A stretch of 64,000 bases of DNA, from contig NW_026252144.1 in the NCBI RefSeq assembly GCF_025399195.1, positions 62,001 to 126,000 of the forward strand. Direction: 5' to 3'. A program made the translations under genes and the position numbers. Each line of letters starts with the position of its first letter. Position 1 is the stretch's first letter. This stretch comes from Umbelopsis ramanniana AG. Lineage: Eukaryota; Mucoromycota; Umbelopsidomycetes; Umbelopsidales; Umbelopsidaceae. This document shows positions 35,802 through 48,695 of the stretch, piece by piece. Under the pieces are notes generated by a model. The model ran no database searches and was not told the DNA's origin. It saw only the letters and a list, made by a program, of their open reading frames with translations.

Positions 35802-37101
35802 ATGAAGGCTCTCATTCTCGTTGGCGGTAAATACCACCCCTTCGTTGGTTGGGCAACAACACTGCACTGCATACTCACTCCCTTTTCCTGATAGGTTTTG
35901 GCACTCGCCTTAGACCTCTCACTTTGACCCTCCCAAAGCCATTGGTCGAATTCGCTAACAAGCCCATGATTCTTCATCAGATCGAACACTTGGCAAAGGT
36001 AAGCATCTCGCATTCTCATCATCTTGCATGCTGCGTCATCATCTTCTCACCCATTCCATTTAGGCTGGTGTCCGCGATATTGTCCTTGCTGTCAACTACA
36101 GACCAGAAATCATGGTGGCTGTTTTGAAGCAGTATGAAGAAAAGTTCAACGTGAAGATCACTTTCTCCGTTGAAACAGAGCCCCTTGGTACAGCTGGCCC
36201 TCTTGCTCTGGCACGCGAAATCCTTGGAAAGGACGACAGTTGCTTCTTTGTTCTCAACAGTGATGTGATCTGCGACTATCCCTTTGACAAGCTTGCCAGC
36301 TTCCACAAGGCCCATGGTGGTGAGGGTACGATCATTGTCACCAAGGTCGATGATCCTTCAAAGTATGGTGTTGTTGTCAACCACGCCAACTCCAGCAAGA
36401 TTGAGCGTTTTGTTGAGAAGCCCCAGACTTTTATCAGCAACAAGATCAACGCTGGTATTTACGTGTTGAACCCTTCTGTTCTTGATCGCATTGAGGTTAG
36501 TAACACTATTTGTGTGTGTGTGTTTCTGCTGGCAAAACAGCTTGGACTCATTTCGTCATCCCCCTTATAGCTCAAGCCTACATCCATTGAAAAGGAAGTT
36601 TTCCCTTTCATTGCCGAGGATGGTCAACTCCACACTTTCGATTTGGAAGGTTTCTGGATGGACGTCGGTCAACCCAAGGATTTCCTCATCGGTACCTGCT
36701 TATACCTTTCCCATTTGGCCAAGAACCAACCTGAAATGCTTGCCAGCCCCAGCTGCGACTATGTTCACAAGGGTAATGTCTTGGTTGACCCTTCAGCTAA
36801 GATCGGTAAGGACTGCCGAATTGGTCCTAACGTTGTCATTGGACCCAACTGTGTGATTGGCGATGGTGTTCGTCTGCAACGTTGTGTTATCCTTGAAGGT
36901 GCCATTGTCAAGGACTTTGCGTGGGTCCACTCCAGCATTATCGGATGGCACTCTTCCATTGGCAGATGGTCCCGCGTGGAAGGCAACTCTGTCCTCGGTG
37001 ACGATGTCACTATCAAGGATGAGATCTATGTCAACGGTGGTTCTATTCTTCCCCACAAGAGCATAGCTGCAAATATCACTGAACCTCAGATCATCATGTA
37101 A
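35802..37101 (+). CDS. MPG1: Mannose-1-phosphate guanylyltransferase (GDP-mannose pyrophosphorylase)
   Basis: Exons 35802-35826, 35895-35998, 36064-36495 and 36571-37101 give 363 residues, the family's usual length. The enzyme makes GDP-mannose from mannose-1-phosphate and GTP, feeding N- and O-glycans, GPI anchors and wall mannans. The pyrophosphorylase signature [20 protein letters not shown] is formed across the first splice. Then come [10 protein letters not shown] (the Asp near the metal), [20 protein letters not shown] and [11 protein letters not shown]. The C-terminal half is a left-handed beta helix with hexapeptide repeats ([20 protein letters not shown], then [14 protein letters not shown]). 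No defect was seen. Confidence 0.96.
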
Positions 37102-37280
37102 ATAGCGACTCCCCCCGGATAAAAAAGAAAAAGTCACTCCCATATCGTACGTATCCTGCCACCCCATCCCATTCCGCTAATGTGGAATATTTTCTGGTTT
37201 TCCTTATTATTTCTTTTTCCAAATAAATCACACACATTATTATAATAATATACACACGAATGGGGTTGACAAAGGGGTAT

Positions 37281-38805
37281 CTAGTGGTTGCGGTGGCGAG
37301 CGGTTTGACTGGCCATGTATTTGCAAATCCATGGATCATGGTGTATTTCACTCAAGGCCAAACGATCCTGTGGATGTTTTTTCAGCAGCTGTGATGGAGG
37401 GAGTCAGTGAATCATGCAACATGGAGGGGGGCAGTAGAGGGTGTGTACCTTTTGAACGAATTTGCGCGCAAGGTCGCTCACATGGGGCGGGAACGTGTAT
37501 TCAACATTGAGAATCCTCTCGTAGGTCGCGGTGTAGCCTTCGTTCAGATCCTCAAACGGCGGCGCCCCCGTCAATAGCTCATAACACAGGATGCCAAGCG
37601 ACCACACGTCGACCTGCTGATCATGCGGCTGGCTCTCTACCATCTCGGGGGGAAGGTAATCCAGCGTCCCGCAAAAGGTTCGGCGTCTGTCATGCAACAA
37701 CGTCACTGCCCACGTCCATCGTCGTATAGAACGCCGCTCAGAATGACTTACCTTGGCTTAGGGTCGTGAATGGCCCATCCGAAATCCGCCAGTTTCAAAC
37801 GGCCGTCTTGGCCAATGAGGACTGCAAGAAAATGAATAAGAGAGTCTGTACATGCATGAAAGCGCTCGTTCTCCCCGGCTTACCATTCTCAGGCTTGAGG
37901 TCTCGATGGGTGACGTTCAGCGTATGAAGGTAGATCAGGGCATCGGTCACTTGAACCATGTACTGCAGGTACCATTCCCCTAAATTAGTAAAGTGGACTT
38001 AGGCAAACATAGGTGTGAGATAGCCTACCAATGCAGTCTGACGCTCACTCAGACGCTTTTTCTCTCGCAGCAGCTGATACAAGTCACCATTCGAAGCATA
38101 TTCCAACACCATGTAAACATGCTCGTCGTCATGAAAATAACCATACAATCTCAAGATATTTGGATGTCTGCGGTGATAGGTTCATATGAGGACTTGGTCA
38201 AGCGAAGCGGCAAAAGGGTCACTGCACTCACCGTAGATGGCCTTGGATCTCAATCTCGCGCTTCAGAAAAGGGAACACTTGAGCGGTCTGGATCTCCTCC
38301 TTTTGCAGGATTTTGAGGGCGACAACATGCTTGCTTGTCTTTTCCTGTGCCATGTACGCTCGTCCGAATTTACCCGTACCAATATGCTGGCCCACGTCAA
38401 AGTCGTCCACGCACCAGTCAGCGGTCTTCCTGGCCTTCAGCATGGTCATCTCTCTTTCCTGCTGCTCCACGGCTGGCTCGGGGGAGATATACCGCACGTC
38501 GGCATTCACCCCTAGTTGTCGTCGCACGATGGGGGAATCCATGTAGCTTTGAACCTGGGAGCGACGCGCGGGCGTAGACGGCGGGTGGAGATGGCGCGGC
38601 GTGTAGTCGACGTAGGCGGATTGGGGAGCTGGCGGTATGGCAGAGCTGGCCGCCGGCCGCAAAGGCGTATGAAAACTGGCATCGGACTAGGGTGATTCGA
38701 AAGGAACATGAGCAGCAGTACAGAGAGAGAGACACGTTGCAAAGCCATACTTACCGCTTGACTATGTGACTTCACCGGTGTATTCATATTGTGTACCGCA
38801 TTCAT
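37281..38805 (-). CDS. Aurora-type serine/threonine kinase
   Basis: Starts at 38805 (MNAVHNMNTPVKSHSQ), with a second in-frame ATG six codons later. The roughly 100-residue N-terminus is disordered. Kinase motifs follow in order: IGTGKFGRAYMAQ (Gly loop), VVALKILQK (Lys), HRDLKPENVL (catalytic Asp), LADFGWAIHD (the DFGW form typical of Aurora), and the activation loop DPKPRRRTFCGTLDYLPPEM formed across a splice. It carries the Arg-Arg-Thr phosphosite context of Aurora kinases. VDVWSLGILCYELLTGAPPF closes the C-lobe, and the last exon ends ARHRNH. It should act with INCENP in chromosome segregation. Fungi usually have one Aurora, of the B type (Ipl1/Ark1). Confidence 0.94.
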
Positions 38806-38992
38806 GGCGAATGGCAGGAGAGTTATAAAAAACGCGTTCGCTAGACAAAGAAAATCAAGCTGGACACGAACGCGACGAAATTTTTGTTCTCCCGCCGCCT
38901 TACATCCAACCACTACTTCGAAATATATCGAATTTGCTACATCTTTCGCTTTTTATGTATATATATTTTTATTATGATTTGAAAAAGTAGCT

Positions 38993-40772
38993 CTATTGGC
39001 TCGTCTTGGCCTTCTTGGCTTCACTCTGTTCTTCGGTTTTCGATGCATCTAGGTGGGGATTAGGTGTGTCGAAGGTGCGGTATGCAGAGAGGATGTAGCC
39101 TCCACCAGCACTGGTGGTCATCTCAGGGTGTGTTCGGCCAGGCAGAACCTGGTACCGTCTGAGCCAACTTTCCGTCATCTGCACACCAACGTATTCCTTG
39201 GAGGATCGCATGTGGAGGAAGGCATCAATCAAGACTTCCTTATTGATATTGTAGATAACAACGGGACGAGAGCCGGCAACAAAAGGCAGGAGTCTGTCTA
39301 GGATAGACATTGGCAAGTATTGCGAAGCGACAATCAACCTGGATAGAAAAGTCAATGGGAGGTGATCATCCAGCCAGGACGCGCGCTATGTACGTACCCA
39401 TCAAACCCTCCTTCATTCAAAACAGCTCGTGCAGCTTCTATTCGCTTTACAGTCTTTCTTCTTCTGGTGTAATTGATCTTTTCTCTATCAGTCAACCCTT
39501 CAAACTCTTCTTCAGTGAACTCCACCCATCCATCTTATGGATACGCAAGTATTGATTAGTGAAAGGCCCTCTGGGATCACGCACCTAGACGTATACTTAC
39601 CACTGGTCGGTTCGTCCTTATCGACCATAGTCCAAGGCAGCGTGGAAATGGAATCCAAGATACGCTTTGAAAAGTTGTGATATCGAAGAACGTCGTAATT
39701 GGAACTCAAGCCATCGTGGATTCCCATGATTTGTCCATAGCCTCCCATACGTTCAGCGACAGCGGATATTAACAAACCCTGGGTGTCGTCGACCACCAAG
39801 TACCGAGCTTCAGCGTGGACGTTGGCAAAATTGAGTATTTGTGCAAGTGTATCCACTCGAAGGAAGCTGTAGGGTGAATCAAATGTACAAGGTTAGGGCA
39901 AGCCACGGGTCAAAATGGGAATCTTGGGATATGTTAACATACCCAATCTTTTCTGGATTTCGCTCAAAAAAGTATTCTGCTACAGAGTATAAAGTGGGTC
40001 GCATGGGAGTGAATTCTTTTGAGAACCTTGAGAAGACATGGATGAGTGTTGAAAAATCGAGGGTTATACGATGCAGACGCCAACTTACTTCTTCTTCTTC
40101 CTTTGTACATATTTGGCCTTGGACCATTCGGTTTTCTTTTCGAAGGAGGAGTGGGACTCGATAATCTTCTTGATAATGCTCTGAACAAGGTGATGGCAAG
40201 CGTTAATGCCGATTCAATGTGCTCTATCGATCCACCCATAACTTACTTCCTCATCGGCCTCATCAGGGAACTCGCGCTTCATCCTTTCGATTTCTTCATG
40301 GGTCAATTTCTGAGCATCCTTGCTATCAAAGATCTCTCTATTGTTGGCTTCAGTCGACTCTACACCGGCAGAAAAGATGCATTGGTCAGTCAGTACAGTG
40401 GTGCAGACATCCCCACTGCTCAAGCCTACCTATGTCCTCTAATGCGGTATTGCGAACAGGCTTGATGTCACCGCTATTGTTGAGAATTTGGTACGTCAAT
40501 CCAAACGGCTGGCCGATCAGAGCGTTTGCCTTGAATGTACCGAACTTGCCAAGCGGTATTTTTCTGCAAAGCAACCACGTTAGAAGCGGGATCGCATCTC
40601 TGATCTAACCAACGCTAACCTACGTGTCGGGCTTGAGTGTGATTTGCTTGACATTGCCACTAGGCAGTTGGAGAAACAGACACTGATCAGCTTTGATATG
40701 GGGGAAATCTTCCGAAATGTCGTCCTCGGTGGTGATGGCAGGGACCGTTGCGGTCTCCAAGGCGGCGGACAT
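38993..40772 (-). CDS. TRM6: tRNA (adenine-58-N1)-methyltransferase non-catalytic subunit Trm6
   Basis: The protein starts at 40772 (MSAALETATVPAIT) and spans about eight exons. Features of the Gcd10/Trm6 family are visible: KADQCLFLQLPSGNVKQITL, PLGKFGTFKANALIGQPFGL, TYQILNNSG near the N-terminus, then PTLYSVAEYFFERNPEKIG, VDTLAQILNFANVHAEARYL, VVDDTQGLLISAVAERMGG and the C-terminal Rossmann-like part (ILDRLLPFVAGSRPVVIYNI, HMRSSKEYVGVQMTESWLRR, YQVLPGRTHPEMTTSAGGGY). The SAM loop is degenerate, as in the family. It partners Trm61 to make m1A58 in tRNA, including initiator tRNA. Trm61 is not in this window. Confidence 0.92.
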
Positions 40773-41343
40773 GTCAATGAAGTACAATGCTGGGATCAAC
40801 TTTTTGGTATAGAAAAAAAAAATTGTTGAATTTCAATGGAATCTCCGAGTAGGATTTCACTGCCAAAATTAAACACAAAAAAAGGGATGTTTTATATAAA
40901 TTGGACCGCTAAAATACACACATGAAGAGAGAGAGCAAGTTCATCTAATTCCTCACAGAGGAGAGGAGAAGAAAGTCGAAGATGGGAAGAGCATAGGTGC
41001 AGAAGAGACCATTCAAATGTAGAAAAAGTACTTACATAAATCGTAGGTAACTCGCAGAAAGCGAAGGGAAAAAAACAAAGACGATAGAGAAAGGTAGAAT
41101 TATGGGTAGATCAAATCAGCAGTAATAAGAGGATGATCCATTCTGTTTTTTTGGGGGGGGTTTTTTTTTTGACGAGTTGAAAATCCATGAAACGATTTGG
41201 TGTATGATCTCTAAAGAGATCTCGTAAAAGAACAGTAATGATTCAAAGAAATAGTAGAAAAAAACGGACGAAAGGTAAACGAAGTGGTATCATGCATGAG
41301 GGAGGGTTTCAAAATGGTGGGGTGGGTGCGAAAATTTGACAGG
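40773..41343. other. Intergenic region between Trm6 and the H2C2 protein gene
   Basis: Mostly A- or T-rich, with a G run (gggggggg) and T run near 41151-41170. It holds the Trm6 promoter and the 3' UTR of the next minus-strand gene. Nothing else was seen. Confidence 0.5.
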
Positions 41344-42774
41344 TTACTGGAATAACCGGTGGTGTGACAGGAGGTCAACTCCCGCTACAGCCGTAGCTGA
41401 TGCTGGACGACCCACACTGGAGAGGTCTTGAAAGCATTCATCCTGGGGTGGGACCCTCGTCATGCCCAATATATCGGTGTAAGGATTACCATAGGGCTGC
41501 TGATAACCATAGTTTTCCGACGAAGCAAATGGATGCATACCCATTTCTACCATAGCATAGGCCAGGTTGTTACGTTGCTGGTCATTGTGATCCTGCTGCT
41601 GTGATGAAGCTTGAGCATGACGTTGAGCAGCAAACGCTTGATGCGATGGCGGTTGCTGAGATGCATAATAGTAGTTGGTGTTCCCGAATGGGTCGGGAAT
41701 ATAGTGTTGCGAAGGGGATGCTGGACCATGGCAATTCGCTGCTGCCGCTGCTGCTGCCGCGGCGGCGGCTACGACGACGGATGAAGTGTTGGACTGAGGT
41801 CCAGTAGGCACATAATCAAAATCCATTTCAGGAGTCAAGGTTTTGTAAGATAAATCATCGTCTTCAAACGGCGTTCGTAAGAAATGAGACGTTTGGGATC
41901 CATCGTAGACATAGGATGGAACACCATTGTTTTCAGGATAACTGCTGGTAGGACTGGGCGTCTTGGGGGCACCGATGCTTGGGCTTTGGCTGCTATTTCG
42001 CCTCGATATACAGAATGGACAATTCCGTACAAAGCGCGCAATCAATTCTTTGGGTATCCATGAATACCGACGGCGTACCTAGTGTAGAAGTGGAATGGAA
42101 GGAAATGAAAAAATTTAGATGAGGATTGTTGTTTGTTTGTGTGGAATGTGTGTAGGGTTTTTTCACTGTTACGGTACGGAATGCTACCCCTCTCCCCCCA
42201 AAAAAAATAATAGGTTGCTTACCAAAGCAGACGTTTTGTCTCGGCCGCCATGATGTGCTTCTCTATGAGCTCTAACCAGTATTTCATATATCTGTTCTCG
42301 CATTGCCACGGGTTTATTGTCGTGACAAACAATATCGAGTGTGTCGGTAGGGGCAAGTTGAAACATTTTCTTAACCCAAAATCGGAATTGCGCAGTTGAG
42401 ATGGCCGTATTGCGGGGATCCTTGAGTACTTGCAAGATTAATGTATAGCGGTGTTGGTCTACTAAAGCCTTGTCTCTCTTCTTTGGGCTCAAATTATCGA
42501 GATACTCTTGTACAATACATTGAAAATCCTCATAAGTAGGGTATTGGTCATTGTCGTTGAACATGGCAGCAGCGGCAGCACTCATGACCGCTGCTTGATG
42601 GTGCTGGGATGGAGATTGCGCTACTTGTTGCTGTTGTTGCTGGGCATGGTAATAGGCAGCTGCCGAATTATAGTTGTAATTGGCTTGGTATTGAGAAGAC
42701 CCGTTGGTAGGGTACCCCATGAGCACAGGATTAAGTGGCATGGATTGAGACGGATTGGATGTCTGCTGTGTCAT
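41344..42774 (-). CDS. Nuclear-type protein with integrase-like H2C2 zinc-binding domain
   Basis: Exons 42223-42774 and 41344-42078 give 428 residues. Flanks are low complexity: Gln-rich runs and a poly-Ala stretch. The core holds a helical region (FQCIVQEYLDNLSPKKRDKA, DQHRYTLILQVLKDPRNTAI), then the zinc site RAHREAHHGGRDKTSA, LVRRRYSWIPKELIARFV and RNCPFC. The H-x3-H and C-x2-C spacing and the flanking GG..KT and Y.W residues match the HHCC zinc-binding module at the N-terminus of retroelement integrases. No DDE catalytic core, chromodomain or other retroelement part follows, so this is probably an exapted domain, perhaps a transcription regulator. The start ATG at 42774 is favoured over an in-frame start at 42831. 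Confidence 0.82.
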
Positions 42775-44247
42775 GATGTGAATAGAAAGAACCGGGTTCA
42801 GCGAGGGGCGATCAAGAAAGAAGAGGTGCAATATTCAGGACAATGAAACAACTATATAAAAATATTTAAGGGAATGTTGCACAAAAAGATTGTCAGCTCT
42901 TTCCAAACAAAAGGGTAGGAAAGTGAAAATAAAGAAAGAGAAGTGAAAGAGAGATGTGTTTGTATTAATGCGAAGAGAAAGAAAATAGATAAGAGGATAT
43001 GCAACAAGTAAAAAACAGGAAAGGGTGCACTAATCGGAAGTTAAGGATCAGTCTGCAATATGATATGATGGTGGGCATGAAAGAAGTGATGTATGTAAAA
43101 AGAATCGAGTGTCAACGTCTGGTAGGGACTACCTCATCCCATGCCATGGTATGAATTGAGCTAGATTGCTCACGCTCTATGCGACTTCCCATCGAGCATG
43201 TACATTACTCTTTTGCTTTTTGATGTCTGGCTTGTTAGATTGCATTCTCTTAATGTTTGAGAACCCTCGTTAGATTGTCATGTTTTCTGTCCATTCCTCG
43301 GCGCTATTGATAAATACAATACGCATGAAATCGGTGATGGGGGGGGGAGACGAACCAACACCCATGCCAGCCACTACGGTAAAGTGTGTGGCCTGGCTAA
43401 TTTTTTATTTTTTCAATTTACCCTAATCAAGGGCAAAGGTTGCTTCCAAACACATCTTTTCAGGATCAAAAATGACAATAATGATTTAAACAAACACTAA
43501 CAAGATTGTGGCCAAAGTGTTCTTCCTTCCGAGTCCCCTCTGTCGTCGTCTTCCATGGTCTTTTGTTTCTTTACCAAACATATCCCATCGGTAACATAAT
43601 AAGAATACTGACCAAATATTTCAATTTGACCTGAGTGCGCCATCTTATGGTTCGTTTGTGATAGGTTTGTAGAAACGTCATGGGAATGGCCTACGAAAAA
43701 CAATTGTCCATTGGGAACGAATCATTCGTGAGGTCAATCTCAACAGATTAGTACGTAACCTTCCATATGCAGAATATGCAGTGAATTGACACTTTGACTA
43801 GCTCTTGTGTCATCTTGCAGATCCCTTGGTAAAAGTGGAGTGGACACTGTGTGTTTCATGGCTTGGCTTGGTTGGTTGACAACATGTCACTTCTGACTCC
43901 TATTGGTGATGGATGCACGGTAAAGTCCTTTCTTTGCATCTCACATACTTGACGTCCATCAAGCTTGTCATCAGACTCAGTTTCCCATATCGAAAGGTCT
44001 ATTGTCTATTTAGTGGCAAATTACTGATTTCACCGACAGTAGAGCCGTCCGTCTCTAGCACATTCTTTTTCCGTTTCTTAAACAGTGATAATATTTTTAA
44101 GTATTTTGATGCCAACAAAGGGGAATGAGATCATTTGCAAACGAACCCTTCTTTTTTCTTAACTCAAAAAGAAAAACAATGGGAAAGAAAAAAATTATAC
44201 TGCAATCTTGGTAAGAAAGGAGTGGACTCCAGACGTATTTTCCAGTT
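42775..44247. other. Intergenic region of about 1.5 kb
   Basis: AT-rich and purine-rich on the plus strand near 42880-43010. A G run (ggggggggg) lies near 43340. No coding sequence was supported. A short minus-strand frame at 43497-43703 has no motif. The region is likely to contain the long promoter and leader of the H2C2 gene and the 3' UTR of the Rap-GAP gene. Confidence 0.5.
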
Positions 44248-47200
44248 TTAGACGTTTTCAGATGGAGACCTGCCATCGAGTTCTTGTTCATCTGCATGAG
44301 GTCGGTAGGGTGAGGCATTCCAGCGACCTCCCCATTGTTGTAATGAAGCAAATAACGTCTGTGCACGGCTTCGAATCCCTACAGTGAAGAGTCAGTGATT
44401 CAATCCCAAAGTAGTGCGTATGCTGAAGCTAGCATGGCATACATGAAACGGAAAAAAATATGCTTACCATCGCGATCACCTTGTTCAGATGCATCCAGCA
44501 AAGTCACATCGTGCACCGACTGCTCTACAGCGACGGGCAGATCCAATTCCGATCGACTCCGGCGATGTGTGCCTAGGTAGCATAATCGTAAATAGAAACC
44601 CTCATAAAAGCATGTATGCCGCCGTTGCGTCTATTTACCTTGGTCTCGACCATAGCCCTTGCCTTTCTTACCGCGGGAAATCCACGGCTTCACACGTAAG
44701 CCACCGGCCTCGTGGGTACTGCGTCGACGGCTCATCCCCGGAAGTGCATTGGGTCGCACCTTGGCGGTTTTGTCAGGTAGGTTAAACTCCAGTCCTACAA
44801 CAGAATCATATGCACGTTGGCTGTTGACACTGGGGTCTGACAGAGTCGATGGAGACTTCGTATGGCGTTTCTTAGCAGCGGGCACCAGACCAATAATGCG
44901 CTGGATATGATTAAGAAGAATGCCTTCTCGAGCTCGTGCGTTGGGCGCTGCGAATTTAGGTGACTTCAAAGCGGCGTTTTCCGCGTTGATCACTAAGGAG
45001 AACACCCATGTCAGTAACAAAGACACTGCATGGTTCTAACATAGCTCAATGGTATCTTACATTTGACATGAATGAACGATGCTAGCTGGTCAGAATTGTA
45101 AAACAAGCCATTGGGTGGTAACGCTGGGCCAAACTTGCCAACATTCTCGTTGGCAACCACCTCCACACTATAAAGCAAGAATTAGGAACCGATCATCTTA
45201 TTCTGACTCATGAAGAACCGGGTCTTACCGCCAAACAGGTCGATCATCAACCAGCTCCTCGTGAACAATGATAAAAACATGTAAAAACTGCGACTTAATG
45301 GCGGCTGGATTAAAAGGCTGTCGGCCATCGACGAAAATAACACACACAATGTCTGTTGAACACAAAAAAGTTACGTTAGGACCCCTCACGACATAAGCTC
45401 TGGACATATTTTCAAAGTAGACCCACCATTTCCAATATGACGTTTGCGTTGAATATGCTGCTTATCCACTGGGCGAGATGGTATAAGGGTGGAAACATGG
45501 AAAGCCAGGGTAGCATCGTCTCGCATGCTGATATAGGTGTGGGTTCCAGAGTCACCACTTCGAGTGTCCAGTCCTGCTGACCATCCTTCGTAACCCTGGA
45601 GCTCAACACGTTTGGAGACAATATTCAAGAATCGCTCCAAACCATCTGGTGTTTCCGAATTGGCAAACCAATCTTCTTCCTTTGTCTGACCATCTTTCAC
45701 CACCAATACACCAAATTTGTAACGATTATGAACCTAGGGTATGTCAGTTAGACATGCGAGTTACAAATACTTAAAAGAAAAAATCGGATGGCTTACTCCA
45801 AGTTCATCCAAGCGAATGATATTTTGTTCCACACCACTTGATTGTAGAGTTTTGGAGTGGACAACCTGAAGAACAGATGTATCGATGCTGGCATCCACGA
45901 GGGACACAATGGACGGCCAAATGCTGGTCAAGTCATTGTAGACACTGCTGGCTGAGGCCGTACTTGCAGCAGAAGACCCGACTTTCAAATGAGCACTGGA
46001 AACAAGCGTTCGACTGTCCGGTGGCTACAACCCAAAACGTCAATAATCGAACACTGCATACAGAGACCATGGGCCCCCCTCTACTTACCGTGGTTTTGCG
46101 CACAATGACACGATATTGGGTATCTTGATCAGAAGGGGAGTCGTCCTCCTCCGAATCCAACTCTTTCAAACTGGCATTGGGCATTTCCTCAAGGATAGTG
46201 ATGAGGACAGGGTTGTCCACGGAGCTCCCGCAGAGGGTCAAGTAATCCTGGCCTGCGAAATAAGTTCGGAACCAGGTTGCTTTGTGGTCATAATGCTCCA
46301 ATTCACACGCATCGTAATCGGGCAGGGTTTCATCCGGCGTAGTCGATATGGATTTTGGTAGGTCGGTATACTTGTTGGTTCCTTCTATCCAAAAACCTTT
46401 GGCAGGAATGATCATGGCATGTTCGTTAAATTGATAATGCTGACTTAAGCACTCGTTACCGAAATGCTTGATACCAAAGATCTACAGGACGGGGTGCATA
46501 TGAGTACATGGTAAGGCAGTCATATAAAAAACCCCCCACCGAAAACTTACAAAGCTCTTGATATCCTGTAAATTAGATTGATATACATCTTCTTGTTCTT
46601 TCGTAGAAGGCTTGACCGGCGAATTTTTAGCCTTCAAGTCCTGGAATTGATTGACTAAAGCTTCATAGCGCTGCTTGAGTTGGTCTTTGTAGCGGCTCCC
46701 TTCAATCATGTTGGTCATTTTCTTCAAGTCATCCAGAATGCACTGAAAGCTGTCCATAGGAAACGGAGCGTCTGGTTTCCCTTGTTGTTGTACAACAGAT
46801 GCCAACAACTGGTCACACTCGCTGCATACTTTACTATGCAGAGTAGTCAAGGTAGCAGTGATAAGAATAGAACCAAGACCCAGGTTGCTTGATCGTCTAC
46901 GCCTGTCTGACCGCATTTGGGCATACCGGTTCGTTAGCGTCGACGATGCATCCACTTTGCTCGTTGCTGTCCCCGTGAGAGCGAGCCTTTCAAGTTGCTA
47001 AAAGTGCAAATGCCATTAGTACCACACCTTCAACCTTGAACCTCCGAAAACACTGTACCTGACTGGCATCCTGCACATCATTGATCTTGGGTTGGATAGT
47101 CGGATTGACATCCGATGATATGTCTTCCATGTTTATGTCGGCGATCTCTTTCCCAAACAAGATTGTCCCAACTCCACCTGGTTTATCAGTAAATCCATGG

Positions 47201-48216
47201 TACTCGTCGATGTGAGTCGATATGATCCTATGGTGATTGGATTCAAGGGGATGCGGTAAGCGGTGGATGGATTGAAGATGTCTTGGATCCTGCACCTTTT
47301 GGGTATCATTCTGCTGTTGGTGGGTGATCGTGATTTTGGGAGCAACTCGACGATCGGTAGGTGAACCGTCGGGTGACGAGTGTCCATTGGAGCCTACATT
47401 ATTCGCGGCAAAATGGTGGGGGCTGTTCGGTTTCGTAAATATAGTAGATAAGTCGATGATACTAGATGTTCTATGCCGGAAGCGTGATATCTTGGAGCCT
47501 CTTTGCGTAGGCGTGGAGATGGAATTAAACGTAGGCTGAGGTGAATGTTTCTCCTGAACGGATTGTAGCACGCTAGTAGATGAGCTTGCCTTGTCGCCAG
47601 GACGGAGACTAAATCTAGATCTTGATGATGTGGAAATTGACGCTGATCTTGATACAAACTGCTTGACTGAACCAAAGGAGGACTTCATTATCTGTGGAAA
47701 TCGATTTATGCTTGCTCCTGATCCAAATATGGATGCATTGGAATAGTTGGATTGAATCGATTTAGATGATTCCCCCGATACCCTCCGCTTTCGTGGGGTA
47801 GGTGACGACGCTGTGGAATTCTGTTGGTCAAAAGGCTTTACGGAGTAATGATCTTGAATGGTATACTGATCTCTTTGACGAACAACATCCATGGACTGAG
47901 CCTTGGACAACGTACTGGGTAAAGACGTGGAGGATCGTCGATAAGCCGATAGTTTGGGCTGAGAATGATCCAAGTGTTTTCGAACAGCGGTAGAGGGTAT
48001 AACTATTTCCTCATCTTCTTCTTCTACAAAGCTGCGGCAAAAAGGTGTATTATCTTCGTTGATAGGATAGGGTATCTTTGACGATGGGTCCATAGATGCT
48101 GATGACCGAGATGGAGGGGATTGCCCTTGGCATGGTGAATAATCTGATGATGAATGTAAACTTAAAGGCTTCTCGGCTTCCTGAGCCTTGAAGAGGTTGG
48201 TGGAAGTACTTTGCAT
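44248..48216 (-). CDS. Rap/Ran-GAP domain GTPase-activating protein
   Basis: A long Ser-rich N-terminal exon (about 47060-48216) starts at the ATG at 48216, with no clear domain. A coiled segment follows (QCILDDLKKMTNMIEGS, LKQRYEALVNQFQDLKAKNS). The catalytic part begins around 46420 (IFGIKHFGNECLSQHYQF). It continues through HNRYKFGVLVVKDGQTKEED, WFANSETPDGLERFLNI and DTRSGDSGTHTYI to KQHIQRKRHIGNDIVCVIFV and SQFLHVFIIVHEE. The HIGND motif across an exon junction holds the catalytic Asn thumb of Rap1GAP/SIPA1-type domains. The protein should stimulate GTP hydrolysis by a Rap/Rsr1-like GTPase in polarity or adhesion signalling. The tail ends at a TAA at 44248. Several in-frame ATGs precede 48216, but the sequence there is low complexity. 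Confidence 0.88.
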
Positions 48217-48695
48217 TAAATGCTTGTCTGATTGATAACTATAACTACAGTGACATGCAAAAACGTATAATAAAAGGACAGGACGGGAGGCAAGCGAGAG
48301 AAAAAAAGAGTGAGAAAGAAGCGAGAGGGAAAAAAAAAAAAAAAAAGACGATTGGATACCGGCGACCGAAATATTGCGTGCAGAGCAACCTTTGGGGGAC
48401 AAGGCGAGGTTCCACTCGTGAACAGACAAATCGTGCTGGTAGAAAACGTCGCATTGACAACGCGCGCCAAAAAATAAACACATTCATTTAGGTTTGCAGT
48501 GGAATATTTTTATAGAACATCATGGTTGATCAAGAAAAAATAGCGCGATGGTTTAAAAGAAAGCAGACAAACCCTGATGGGCGTGAACTTTTAGATGGGA
48601 TGGGATGTGGTTGTGAAAGTTAAGTGTAGTGAGAGGCCATGAAAATGTATGCGAAATAGTGAGTATAACAAATGTAATACAGAGGTGGTTTTTTT
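48217..48695. other. Spacer upstream of the Rap-GAP gene
   Basis: Contains a 17-base A run (48330-48346) in pyrimidine-rich sequence on the minus strand, likely the Rap-GAP promoter or leader. The Bcs1-like gene ends at the right edge. No other gene was seen. Confidence 0.5.

Noticed and set aside
44097-44247. C-terminal extension of the Rap-GAP protein in another frame ending at 44097
   Set aside because: Correct exon phase after the last intron leads to a TAA at 44248. The other frame reads T-rich 3' UTR as Phe/Ile runs.
48216-48483. Longer N-terminus for the Rap-GAP gene beginning near 48483
   Set aside because: The extra sequence is a long Phe/Ser/Leu run translated from a pyrimidine-rich leader, so the ATG at 48216 is preferred.
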